From NCBI GenBank assembly GCA_027486105.1, contig JAIXPV010000699.1, positions 1-36,275 of the forward strand: DNA of 36,275 nt, read 5' to 3'. Source of the stretch: Runella sp. Lineage in GTDB: Bacteria; Bacteroidota; Bacteroidia; Cytophagales; Spirosomataceae. The notes beneath the pieces were generated by a model. That model saw only the letters and a list, made by a program, of their open reading frames with translations, had not been told where the DNA came from and did no database searches. This document shows, piece after piece, positions 9,397-17,367 of the stretch. The first letter of the stretch is position 1. Every line of letters starts with the position of its first letter. Both the position numbers and the translations under genes were made by a program.

Positions 9397-10053
9397 ATGA
9401 CAAAGACTTCAGATTCAAAAGTTGCCATTATTGGCTTAGGCAATATAGGTCGCGTAATAGCCGACAATTTGACCAAGGGAAATCGGGCCGTAATTGTAGC
9501 AGCTCGTGATTTTTCAAAAGCGAAAAAACTTGCTCAGGAGCTAGGTAACTTCGCCCAACCGATGGAAATAGAAGCGGCTCTCCAGGAAGCTGACATTATC
9601 GTATTAGCCATTTGGTTTGCTGATGTACAGAAATTTCTGACTCAATATGCATCCCAATTGGAAGGTAAAATTATTGTTGATCCTTCCAATCCAATTGCCC
9701 CTGATGAAAAGGGCGGTTTTGTTAAAACCATTAGTGCCAATGAATCCGCAGGACAACTCAACGCTGCTTTGCTCCCCAAAGGGGCTAAACTGGCCAAAGC
9801 ATTCGGAACATTAGGTGCCGCTTCTCTGGCTAACGCTTCAGGACAAAAACCTGAAATGTCCGTTCTGTTTTATGCAACCGATGACCAAAGTATTGACGGG
9901 CAAATTGAAGAACTAATCGTGGATGCGGGTTTTGAACCTGTGCGTATAGGCAGCCTTGATCAATCCATTCGATTGGAAGTGTTTGGCGAGTTACATGAGT
10001 TTGGCGCTTTGGGTAAAACCGTCACCTTAGCCGAAGTTACGGAAATCGTTTAG
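9397..10053 (+). CDS. F420H2:NADP-reductase-like NADP-binding protein
   Basis: These 218 residues carry a Rossmann fold at the N-terminus (VAIIGLGNIGRVIADNL, about 9-25), an ADIIVLAIWF segment, and IIVDPSNP, as in the NADPH-dependent F420 reductase/oxidoreductase family. Many members in organisms without F420 are annotated only as NAD(P)-binding proteins and their substrates are unknown. The C-terminal half (LAKAFGTLGA, then AGFEPVRIGSLDQSIRLE) matches the family's second domain. It is probably transcribed alone from the CTTAAG module. Sharing that module with the MDR/ergothioneine operon points to a redox role, but the reaction is not known. Confidence 0.85.
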   Translation: MTKTSDSKVAIIGLGNIGRVIADNLTKGNRAVIVAARDFSKAKKLAQELGNFAQPMEIEAALQEADIIVLAIWFADVQKFLTQYASQLEGKIIVDPSNPIAPDEKGGFVKTISANESAGQLNAALLPKGAKLAKAFGTLGAASLANASGQKPEMSVLFYATDDQSIDGQIEELIVDAGFEPVRIGSLDQSIRLEVFGELHEFGALGKTVTLAEVTEIV

Positions 10054-10178
10054 TCGATTTTATGTAATTGATACTATTTATGCCGAGCGCAAGTACACTG
10101 AATTTCACGGTTGTGTTCTGTGATCACTTCTTAAATTCTGTGTATTTATGGTGTTATTCTTTCTTAAAAATCGTACCC

Positions 10179-10922
10179 ATGAAAAAAATTCAACTCATTT
10201 TAATAGCAGTTGTTTGCTCCTGTTCTGCCTTTAGTCAGAATCTTACACTCGGCAAACAAACCTTTGAATTGCATAATGTTACGGGCTCTGTCATTGATTT
10301 TCAGGGTAAAAAGGTTTTGAAGATCGAACGGGATTTAAAAGCACTTCCCTTCGATGCAAACAGATTGGAAGCTACCGTCGATGAACCGCATTATGCCCGA
10401 TTGATGGGGTTGGATGATTTTGAAAACGGGACTATCGAAGTGAAAATGTATAGCCAAATTCAAGATCCATCACCGTATCCACCGGCAGCGGGTTTTATTG
10501 GATTGTATTTTAGAATAAAAGAAGATGATTCCGAATTTGAATCTATTTACCTGCGTCCCAAAGTAGGCCGAATAAATAATCAAATGGCCAGAAATCACGC
10601 CGTCCAGTATTTTTCGTATCCCGATTTCAAATTTCAGACTTTAAGAGACAAATTTCCAGCAGGTTCATATGAAAGCGCTGCCCCAGTAGCTCTGAATGAG
10701 TGGATTACAATGCGGATTGAAGTCAATGGCGAAACGGCAGAAATGTTTATCAACAATTTGAAATATTCTTCATTCATCGTCAATAAAATGTTAGGAAAAA
10801 ACAGAAAAGGCTATGTAGGGCTGTATGTGGATATTGCCACCATTGGCTACTTCAAAGATTTAAAAGTGACGAAAAAGGCCTTAAAAGTGAAGAAAGAAGA
10901 AGGCAAAATGGGCGAAATTTAA
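10179..10922 (+). CDS. Secreted concanavalin-A-like (DUF1080/LamG-type) protein, paralog A
   Basis: I place the start at 10179, because the peptide from there begins with a clean signal (MKKIQLILIAVVCSCSAFSQ). The longer frame from 10068 has no support. The mature part of about 227 residues looks like a jelly-roll of the LamG/3-keto-disaccharide-hydrolase-like class: FENGTIEVKM, GFIGLYFRI, NEWITMRIEV, GYVGLYVDIATIGYFKDLKV. It shares many fixed positions with the protein at 12041, including RNH..QYF..PDFKF. The last 20 residues are lysine-rich. Binding or cleavage of a carbohydrate is plausible, but no catalytic residues can be assigned. It starts a three-gene run with gaps of 18 and 11 nt. 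Confidence 0.8.
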   Translation: MKKIQLILIAVVCSCSAFSQNLTLGKQTFELHNVTGSVIDFQGKKVLKIERDLKALPFDANRLEATVDEPHYARLMGLDDFENGTIEVKMYSQIQDPSPYPPAAGFIGLYFRIKEDDSEFESIYLRPKVGRINNQMARNHAVQYFSYPDFKFQTLRDKFPAGSYESAAPVALNEWITMRIEVNGETAEMFINNLKYSSFIVNKMLGKNRKGYVGLYVDIATIGYFKDLKVTKKALKVKKEEGKMGEI

Positions 10923-10940
10923 AATTAAAAGATAATTAAG

Positions 10941-12029
10941 ATGAAGAAAATTACTATTTATTTGGTTGTGCTGTGCACGTTATTGACTTTGCGCAGTTTT
11001 GGGCAAATTGTTGAAAATAAAATATATGTAAATCCTACTATTGGAATAAACACCGGCACAGGTACAAAAGAAAACCCCTTGAAATCGATAAGCGAAGCGG
11101 CTAAACGCGTGAGTACTGCTGAGGGCGAAGGAGCGATTACTGTTTACCTTTCAGCGGGAGTGTATGGCATAAGTGAAACCGCCGATTTTAATGCCGAAAA
11201 ATGGAAATTTACCCAAAACAATCGCCTCACAATACGTGCTGAAATACTGCCGGATGATGCCAATTGGGGTCCAGCTGATATGCCAATAATGATTTCTACC
11301 ATGCCTTTTTCTGTAGAAAAAAATGATAAAGGCGAATTAACCGGCGGCCAAAATTTTGGGATTATGGTTCAAAATAGTCATGTAACCATTCAAGGATTAA
11401 GGATTTTGGGAGAACCCGTTCATGAGAATCCATCGAAGGGAGTTCTGGTTAGAAATTACCCAATTATGTGGGAAGGGAAAAATTTAGAAGATTTCAGAGT
11501 GAGTCAATGTTTGTTTATGGGAAATAAATATGCGTTGCCCAACCACCTCGGTATTTTAGCCAACGGAAAAGCACTGGAAGTGGATCATTGCATCTTTTAT
11601 GGTGTCAAAGATGCAGTGGTGATGTGGAACAGTCCAGCCACCAACTCTTCAATGCACCATAATCTCATTGTTGACAGTTACGGCGCTATTGTTTGGACTT
11701 GGTCGGCCACGGGTGATTTCAAGTTTTACAACAACGTCATCAGCAATGCGAATGTGTTATGGATTTTGAATAAAGACGAAAAAGGGTCATTTTCCATGGA
11801 AAACTCAGTCATTGTGGGGTATAATTCATACCTGAATAAAGGAGGCGGACCTCAGGGTTTCGGAGACAAAGCAAACCCGGAAAAGCTTAAAGCAGGAAAA
11901 GATGTACTTTTGAAAAAAGAAGGAAAATTAGAAATAATTGAAGACCAGACCGATAAATTATTCCTGCATATCAAACCAGGAACATTAGGCTCAAACATTG
12001 GGGCTGGTTTATTTCTGAACACTAAGTAA
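10941..12029 (+). CDS. Secreted right-handed beta-helix protein
   Basis: The 362-residue protein has a signal peptide (...LRSFGQ, to about 22). It then has the DUF1565-like opening of parallel beta-helix proteins (IYVNPTIGINTGTGTKENPLKSISEAAKRV) and helix rungs such as VTIQGLRILG, LEVDHCIFYG, SSMHHNLIVDS and FKFYNNVISNA. This fold is used by pectate lyases, other polysaccharide lyases and epimerases acting outside the cytoplasm. No catalytic set is obvious, so it is best called lyase-fold of unknown substrate. It sits between two paralogous lectin-fold proteins, which suggests that the three act together on one polymer. Confidence 0.82.
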   Translation: MKKITIYLVVLCTLLTLRSFGQIVENKIYVNPTIGINTGTGTKENPLKSISEAAKRVSTAEGEGAITVYLSAGVYGISETADFNAEKWKFTQNNRLTIRAEILPDDANWGPADMPIMISTMPFSVEKNDKGELTGGQNFGIMVQNSHVTIQGLRILGEPVHENPSKGVLVRNYPIMWEGKNLEDFRVSQCLFMGNKYALPNHLGILANGKALEVDHCIFYGVKDAVVMWNSPATNSSMHHNLIVDSYGAIVWTWSATGDFKFYNNVISNANVLWILNKDEKGSFSMENSVIVGYNSYLNKGGGPQGFGDKANPEKLKAGKDVLLKKEGKLEIIEDQTDKLFLHIKPGTLGSNIGAGLFLNTK

Positions 12030-12040
12030 ATTGCCATAGA

Positions 12041-12715
12041 ATGAATAAATTACAATTTTCTGTAATCACCTGTCTATTAATTATTTACAAGGCGGTATCT
12101 GCTCAGGAAATCAAACTTTCCGTTATCAATCTTTTGCCCAATCAAGTGTATATGTCCATCGAAAAATTGGATGGTAAACAGGCCGTAAAAGTGATCAAGG
12201 ATTCTACCCTACAGGCAGTTGATGAAGCCACTTTTGTACGCATCAAAGACCTTGATTTCAAAGATGGTATCATTGAAGTGAAGGTACTGAGCCGATTGCA
12301 TAAAAAAGCCCGCCCTTCCGACCGTGGGTTTATTGGCATTGCGTACCGAATCAATGAAGACAATTCAAAATTTGAGTGTATGTACATTCGTCCGACCAAT
12401 GGGCGGGCCGACGACCAGGTACGCCGTAATCATTCGATACAATACTTTGCTTTTCCAGATTTTAAATTTGACCGACTGCGGAAAGAGTTTCCTGAAAAAT
12501 ACGAATCTTACGCTGATATGGGGCTGAATGAATGGATAAAAGTCAAAATTGAAGTAAAGGGCAAACAGGCCAAACTGTTTCTGAATGATAACAAACAGCC
12601 CTCTTTGATCGTGAATGACTTAAAATTGGGAGAAAACGTTTCAGGCGCTTTGGGCTTATTTGTCGATGTAGGTACGGAGGGCTATTTCAGGGATTTAAAG
12701 GTAACGAAACAATAA
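12041..12715 (+). CDS. Secreted concanavalin-A-like (DUF1080/LamG-type) protein, paralog B
   Basis: This 224-residue protein has a signal ending ...KAVSAQ (about residue 22) and is a clear paralog of the protein at 10179. Shared blocks are DGIIEVKV, RGFIGIAYRINEDNSKFE, YIRPTNGR, RRNHSIQYFAFPDFKF, YES, LNEWIKVKIEV and GYFRDLKVTK. It starts 11 nt after the beta-helix gene and ends 1 nt before a strong terminator, so it closes the operon. The lysine-rich tail of paralog A is absent. Function is unknown; carbohydrate binding or hydrolysis is the family-based guess. Confidence 0.82.
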   Translation: MNKLQFSVITCLLIIYKAVSAQEIKLSVINLLPNQVYMSIEKLDGKQAVKVIKDSTLQAVDEATFVRIKDLDFKDGIIEVKVLSRLHKKARPSDRGFIGIAYRINEDNSKFECMYIRPTNGRADDQVRRNHSIQYFAFPDFKFDRLRKEFPEKYESYADMGLNEWIKVKIEVKGKQAKLFLNDNKQPSLIVNDLKLGENVSGALGLFVDVGTEGYFRDLKVTKQ

Positions 12716-12716
12716 A

Positions 12717-12749
12717 ACAAAAGGCTGCTCGTTGAGGGCAGCCTTTTGT
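12717..12749 (+). terminator. Rho-independent terminator
   Basis: A perfect 12-bp stem (ACAAAAGGCTGC paired with its complement) surrounds a 9-nt loop and is followed by a T-rich stretch. It starts one base after the stop of the secreted-protein operon. The A-rich left arm also lets it work on the opposite strand. Confidence 0.9.
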
Positions 12750-13159
12750 CTATTTCTTATACTGATGCCCCGATGCCCTACCAGTTTCCATTCACCTTTT
12801 ATTATTTCTAAAAGCCGAACTTCATAAGAAAAGGTGCTTAATTAAGCATTCCTTTGAAACCGATTCTTCATCATGACTTTCCCACCATTTCCGAGCAAAT
12901 TAGCATGGGGGGGATCATTACAGTGGGCAATAGGTCTATGACTCTTGCATCAGTTGTTGAAATCAAAATACGACCATAAGGGCCAAATTGCTAACAGTCA
13001 GCATGGGCCTTTATGTCGCCTGCACGCCATGTCGCCGCTTCTTTTTCCAATAATGAAACTATCGCCACAGAATCTTTTGTAGATTGTCCGTAACTACTTA
13101 TCAACATCATCGTGAGCAAAGCAGTAATTAGAAGTTTTTGTATCTTTTTCCGTTTCTAT
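12750..13159 (-). pseudogene. Decayed secreted SnoaL/NTF2-like (DUF4440-type) protein
   Basis: Read on the minus strand, this stretch gives a secretion signal (KKIQKLLITALLTMMLISSYGQS), then KDSVAIVSLLEKEAATWRAGDIKAHADC followed by a TAG stop. It continues with PYGRILISTTDARVIDL. After a frame change comes SHDEESVSKE, then in another frame SYEVRLLEIIKGEWKLVG, and finally HQYKK and a TAG stop at 12752-12750. These pieces in order match the SnoaL-like/DUF4440 NTF2 fold. The start codon is also damaged: removing one A from CATAGAAACGG near 13159 would restore ATG AAA CGG. At least one stop and three frameshifts make the gene dead. Confidence 0.82.
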
Positions 13160-13192
13160 GCTTTTTGTATAAAACTCGCATGGGGATTGAGG

Positions 13193-14593
13193 TTACTTTA
13201 ATTTCATATTGACAGGATCCCATTTGATGATTTTTTTCTTGAAATAACTTTCGTTACACGCCAAGGCTGGGGCAGCGGCTCTAAAGCCAAATTCTGCATC
13301 TTCAATCACTTGCTTACCCTTTCTGATCGAGTCAAAGAAATTGGTAAAGTGGTCTAAGTGGTCGCTATAGCCGTCAGGGACTTTAAAAACAATATCTTCT
13401 TTTGTTTTTCTTTTTCGTTGTTCTGGTGTCCATTTGGATTCGTAGTCTTTTTTCATTTCTTCCTGCATACTTTTTGAGAAAGTGAAAAGCGAATCATATC
13501 CGCCAAAGCCAGGAGCTTCAGGCATCAGACTGTGTTTAATCGTGATATTATTACCTTTTACCTCAATAATTCCCTCTGAACCAACCAGTTGTATTACCTC
13601 TTGTCCACCCGTACCGCTGATAAAATTTACCTGTAACGTCAATTGATAAGCAGCATGTTCGGGACTGTCAGGGTATTGCATTACCCCCGACATGACATCT
13701 GGCAAATTCCGGCCATCATTCCAATAACTGAATTGCCCCGTACTGTAAATGCTTTCAGGGCCTTTCGAGTTGGTAATAAAATGAGAGCCGCTTAACAAAT
13801 GGATAAATAAATCGCCCGCTACCCCCGTGCCCACTTCCTTGAAAGCCCGCCACCAAAAGAATTTTTTGGCATCAAACGCCATTTTTTCGGTAGCTTCAAT
13901 AAACATGTCCCAGTTGGTGGTCAAAGCATCGGCATCTTTAGGAATCGTGTATTGCCAAGCCCCGATCGAACTTTGACGATCATAGACGGCATTGACCATA
14001 TTAAGTTTCCCAATTTCGCCCGCCGCCAATAATTCTTTGGCTTTGGCATATCCAATGCTGCTCACCCGTTGACTGCCCACCTGCAACACTTTCCTTGATT
14101 TTTTGACCGCCGCAATGACCGGATAACCCTCGCTTATTTTATAGACCATTGGCTTTTCACAATAGACATGTTTCCCCTTCGCCAGTGCGTCCAATGTGAT
14201 ACGGGCGTGCCATATGTCAGTGGTACAGATCAACACCGCATCAATGTCTTCTCTGTCTAAAAGCTCTTTGTAGTTGCGTGTGGTGTAGATTTCGTTGCCG
14301 AATTGTTCTTTTGCATTTTCAATGCGGCCAGTGTATAGATCGCAAATGCTAGCCAATTCTACGCCTGGTACTTTAAGGGCGGTAGTCAAATCAAAATGTC
14401 CCTGCACTCCGTAGCCGATTACGCCTATTCGGATTTTATCATTGGCCGAAATCTTTTTTTCGTACGTCAATATACGTTCTTCCGCTTTTTCCTGAGCCGC
14501 TAAAGAAGTAAAGGGTGAAGCCGCCGTAAACAAACTCGTAGCGCCTATTTGCTGTAAGAATTTTCTTCTTGAATTTGAATTATCGTTCTTCAT
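13193..14593 (-). CDS. Gfo/Idh/MocA-family oxidoreductase, Tat-exported
   Basis: The 466 residues start with a twin-arginine signal (SRRKFLQQIG, residues 8-17). A Rossmann domain follows (IRIGVIGYGVQGHFDL; DAVLICTTDIWHARI; GKHVYCEKPM with the family's EKP motif), then the alpha/beta substrate domain. Members use tightly bound NAD(P) to oxidise or reduce sugars and related polyols. Export through Tat fits a protein that folds with its cofactor before moving to the periplasm. It is 16 nt downstream of the TolB-like gene, in the same minus-strand operon, and convergent with the secreted trio across the pseudogene. The substrate is unknown. Confidence 0.9.
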   Translation of the reverse strand: MKNDNSNSRRKFLQQIGATSLFTAASPFTSLAAQEKAEERILTYEKKISANDKIRIGVIGYGVQGHFDLTTALKVPGVELASICDLYTGRIENAKEQFGNEIYTTRNYKELLDREDIDAVLICTTDIWHARITLDALAKGKHVYCEKPMVYKISEGYPVIAAVKKSRKVLQVGSQRVSSIGYAKAKELLAAGEIGKLNMVNAVYDRQSSIGAWQYTIPKDADALTTNWDMFIEATEKMAFDAKKFFWWRAFKEVGTGVAGDLFIHLLSGSHFITNSKGPESIYSTGQFSYWNDGRNLPDVMSGVMQYPDSPEHAAYQLTLQVNFISGTGGQEVIQLVGSEGIIEVKGNNITIKHSLMPEAPGFGGYDSLFTFSKSMQEEMKKDYESKWTPEQRKRKTKEDIVFKVPDGYSDHLDHFTNFFDSIRKGKQVIEDAEFGFRAAAPALACNESYFKKKIIKWDPVNMKLK

Positions 14594-14609
14594 CTTTTTA
14601 GATTAAGGA

Positions 14610-15566
14610 TTATTTTACTGAATAACTGACAAAAGCAATTTTTCTACTATCCGAACTCCACGAGGGTACATTGATGGTCCCTTGACCACCATAAAATACT
14701 GGGGTAATATCTTTGATGGCTTTGGTTTTCAGATCCATAAGGCGAAGTTTTACATTTTTTCCAAACAAATGACTTTGTTTTTCATCTGAAGTGTAGGCAA
14801 TATAAACGATCCACTTATTGTCGGGAGAAGGATGTGCAAACCAATTGGAGTTTTCGTCAAAGGTCAATTGTTCGGGTTGGGTACCATCGGCCAGCATCCG
14901 CCAGATATGCATGTGTCCGGTACGATACGAGTTAAAATAAATGTACTTGCCATCGGGCGAATAATCGGGACCATCATCTAGGCCTTCGGTCGTTGTCAAC
15001 CGTTTTTCCGCACCACCCTCTATACCAACGGTATAAATATCATAATTCCCGTTGCGCTCACCGCAATATGCCAGGGTTTTTCCGTCGGGAGTCCATCCGT
15101 GCCAAAAGGACATTACTTCTGAAGTTATCCTTCGCGGCTCGCCGCCAGTAATAGGCAGTACATAAATGGCTGACTTATATGATTTTGGTGACGGATCTTT
15201 TTTGTCGTTATGACTGACCACCAACCATTTTTTGTCGGGCGAAATACCATGATCGTTATTACAGGCTGTTGCAAAACCAGTGTTGAGTTCAGCTATCTTT
15301 TTAGAAGCCAGATCCAACGTGTAAATTCTTCCTTTGCTGTTCAATATTAGGTAGTTGTCTGGGTGCCAGTTGGGCGCTTCAAAATGGGCTTTTAGAGAAA
15401 GAACTGTGTCAATTTTTCCCGTGGTGATGTCCAACGTATGGATATAGGTAGTAGTGTCAGGTTTGGTTTGTGCTTTCAAAACCAACGACCATGGCAGACA
15501 TAAAATGGCCATTCCGATCATTTTAAACAGGGGTGTGACAGCTCTCAGGTGAAAAGATTTTTTCAT
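14610..15566 (-). CDS. Secreted TolB-like beta-propeller protein
   Basis: The protein has 318 residues. After a signal or anchor (to about residue 33, ...LVLKAQ) come repeated PD40/WD40-like blades: [72 protein letters not shown] and [15 protein letters not shown]. Similar propellers include TolB domains and oligogalacturonate-lyase-type proteins. No catalytic residues are identifiable, so a binding role is equally likely. It leads a two-gene operon with the Gfo/Idh/MocA gene and is divergent from the Nudix-type regulator. Its promoter carries the inverted repeat at 15615-15643. Confidence 0.85.
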   Translation of the reverse strand: MKKSFHLRAVTPLFKMIGMAILCLPWSLVLKAQTKPDTTTYIHTLDITTGKIDTVLSLKAHFEAPNWHPDNYLILNSKGRIYTLDLASKKIAELNTGFATACNNDHGISPDKKWLVVSHNDKKDPSPKSYKSAIYVLPITGGEPRRITSEVMSFWHGWTPDGKTLAYCGERNGNYDIYTVGIEGGAEKRLTTTEGLDDGPDYSPDGKYIYFNSYRTGHMHIWRMLADGTQPEQLTFDENSNWFAHPSPDNKWIVYIAYTSDEKQSHLFGKNVKLRLMDLKTKAIKDITPVFYGGQGTINVPSWSSDSRKIAFVSYSVK

Positions 15567-15598
15567 AATGAAAATGCTTAGTGTATAAAGTGGTGCAA

Positions 15599-15606
15599 CA
15601 AATGTA
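15599..15606 (-). promoter_or_regulatory. -7 box of the TolB-like/Gfo operon
   Basis: On the minus strand this reads TACATTTG, an exact TAnnTTTG Bacteroidota -7 element, 33 bp upstream of the start codon. The expected -33 position falls inside the neighbouring inverted repeat. Confidence 0.6.
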
Positions 15607-15614
15607 AATATCTT

Positions 15615-15643
15615 TTTTATTATCTAAAAAAAAGATAATAAAA
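15615..15643. promoter_or_regulatory. Candidate operator of the Nudix-type regulator
   Basis: A perfect 11-bp inverted repeat (TTTTATTATCT and its complement) surrounds a 7-nt A-run. It lies in the divergent promoter region between the TolB-like gene and the Nudix-type regulator and covers the -33 area of the TolB-like promoter. A bound dimer there should block or adjust that operon. Confidence 0.65.
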
Positions 15644-15707
15644 TTTATTTTTATTTTACCTTTGAATAATACTATTAACTCAGCCGGCAAATCAAAGTCT
15701 TTTACCT

Positions 15708-15715
15708 TACCTTTG
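15708..15715 (+). promoter_or_regulatory. -7 box of the Nudix-type regulator gene
   Basis: TACCTTTG matches TAnnTTTG exactly and lies 30 bp upstream of the ATG at 15746. No good TTG appears at the usual -33 distance, so the promoter may need an activator or be weak. Confidence 0.5.
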
Positions 15716-15745
15716 CGGTATTTCTTTGAGTAAAATATTGACTGC

Positions 15746-16471
15746 ATGAATAAATTCGAGACTGAGGAGTACATATCACATCTTTCGATTGACTGTGTAA
15801 TTTTTGGCTATAAGGAAAAAGAGTTGATGGTTTTGATTTCTAAACCCAAATACAGCAAAGAGTATTGGGCGCTACCCGGCGGATACATTTTTAAAACAGA
15901 AAGTATTGATAAGGCGGCAGGCAGAATTTTGAAAGAAAGAACCGATCTCGAAAATATATACCTAGAGCAATTTCGGGTATTTGGGGATGAAAATCGGGTA
16001 ATGAACAGCGAGTACAAGGATATTATGAAAACCGAGCTACAAAAACTGGATGAGCAACGATTTGATGCTGCTGCCGTGGAATGGCTAACGAGTCGCTTCG
16101 TGTGTATCGGCTACTACGCACTTGTAGATATTTATAAGGTCAATCCGAAAAACGGCGAGTTTGATGAGTATCTTGAATGGCGAACTATCAAAAATATTCC
16201 CCAAATGATGTACGACCACCGCGACATTCTGACGTCGGCCCTCGAAGCTCTTCGCCAGAATTTGGACCAAAAACTGATTGGCTTTAATCTTCTTCCCGAA
16301 ACTTTCACGATGAGAGAAGTTCAGGAACTCTATGAAGTGGTGTATGACAGACCGTTTGCCATCAACAATTTCCAGAAGAGAATTTTGGATTTGAACGTAT
16401 TGGAACGTCTGGAAAAGAAATTTACAGGGGCACAAAACAAGGCCCCGTATTTGTATCGCTTTAAAAAATAA
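15746..16471 (+). CDS. Nudix-domain transcriptional regulator (NrtR/AraR type)
   Basis: The 241-residue protein has an N-terminal Nudix fold (about 10-145) and a C-terminal winged helix (about 165-235; MREVQELYEVVYDRPFAINNFQKRILDL). The Nudix box is degenerate: G46, E52 and R60 are kept, but the next Glu is I61, the later Glu is R65 and the Gly is D67. Hydrolysis is therefore unlikely, as in NrtR-type regulators that use the domain to sense a ligand. Bacteroides AraR, which senses arabinose, is a known relative of this class. It is divergent from the TolB-like/Gfo operon, which it most likely controls through 15615-15643. The inducer is unknown; a sugar fits the neighbours. Confidence 0.88.
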   Translation: MNKFETEEYISHLSIDCVIFGYKEKELMVLISKPKYSKEYWALPGGYIFKTESIDKAAGRILKERTDLENIYLEQFRVFGDENRVMNSEYKDIMKTELQKLDEQRFDAAAVEWLTSRFVCIGYYALVDIYKVNPKNGEFDEYLEWRTIKNIPQMMYDHRDILTSALEALRQNLDQKLIGFNLLPETFTMREVQELYEVVYDRPFAINNFQKRILDLNVLERLEKKFTGAQNKAPYLYRFKK

Positions 16472-16473
16472 CC

Positions 16474-17367
16474 TTACTTTTTCAAAAACGGCGAAATACT
16501 CGCCCATGTAGCCTCAAAATTCTCTAAGAAACAGCCATGGCCCGTATTGGGAATAATGCTGATCTGATGTTTGGGGATAAAACGCGCCGCACTCACGACG
16601 CGCTCTACCGGATTACCGTCGTCGCGGTCGCCGGCCATGACCAAAACGGGACATTTGATGGAACCCAATAAATCTTTGCTCACCGTTAGTTTATTGTAAC
16701 AATTTCGTACCCCAGCAAACATATCTTCCAATCTATTAGGCTCGGGCATCAATTTTAATTGTTGTTCGATAAAGGCTTTATCAAAATCCATGGCCTGCCT
16801 GGCGGTGAAGTTGAATTCTCGCCAACCCGGACGAAGTTCCCCTGCTCCCATTACGACCATTTTCTTTACCCGACTGGGGTACATCGCTCCCAATTGATAG
16901 GCCGAATACCCACCATCGCTGAATCCGATTACTACTACACTATCTTTTGTAACGGCATTGATAACCGCCATCGCATCATTGGCACGTTGCTCAAGGGTTA
17001 GGGGTTCGGTACCCAATTCCGATTTACCATGCCCACGGGTAGAGATCGCAATGACTTGATGGTTAGCTTTCAGTTTTTCTATAAAATCGGTCATTTCAAC
17101 CGTCGAACCGAATAAGCCGCCGTGAAGCAGTACAACGGGTTGGCCTTTCCCATATACTTCGTAATAGATCTTGGCGTCTTTTGCCTGCACATAATGCCCT
17201 GCCGTTGGGTTGTTCCCATAGGGTATTTTGTAAGTTACACCAGCCGGTTGAAAGGCTCTTCGAAGCGTTTGCTGTGCCTGAACAGCCATATAACCGCTTA
17301 AAAAAAACAGAACCGAAAATAATTTTGAAGTCATACCGATTTGTTTTGAAAGTCTATTCTCCATCAT
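16474..17367 (-). CDS. Secreted alpha/beta hydrolase
   Basis: These 297 residues carry an internal signal peptide (MTSKLFSVLFFLSGYMAVQAQ), so translation may start at 17367, coupled by a 4-nt overlap to the upstream dehydrogenase, or at the later ATG at 17334. The fold shows an oxyanion HGG (VVLLHGGLFGS), nucleophile elbow GFSDGG, acid in AGDRDDGNP and base in NTGHGCFLE, a complete catalytic triad. It probably cleaves an ester or lactone in the periplasm. It is the last gene of the minus-strand catabolic operon and ends 2 nt from the convergent Nudix-type regulator gene. Confidence 0.85.
   Translation of the reverse strand: MMENRLSKQIGMTSKLFSVLFFLSGYMAVQAQQTLRRAFQPAGVTYKIPYGNNPTAGHYVQAKDAKIYYEVYGKGQPVVLLHGGLFGSTVEMTDFIEKLKANHQVIAISTRGHGKSELGTEPLTLEQRANDAMAVINAVTKDSVVVIGFSDGGYSAYQLGAMYPSRVKKMVVMGAGELRPGWREFNFTARQAMDFDKAFIEQQLKLMPEPNRLEDMFAGVRNCYNKLTVSKDLLGSIKCPVLVMAGDRDDGNPVERVVSAARFIPKHQISIIPNTGHGCFLENFEATWASISPFLKK

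Noticed and set aside
10068-10178. Longer N-terminus for the first secreted lectin-fold protein
   Set aside because: The added 37 residues would precede and hide a perfect signal peptide.
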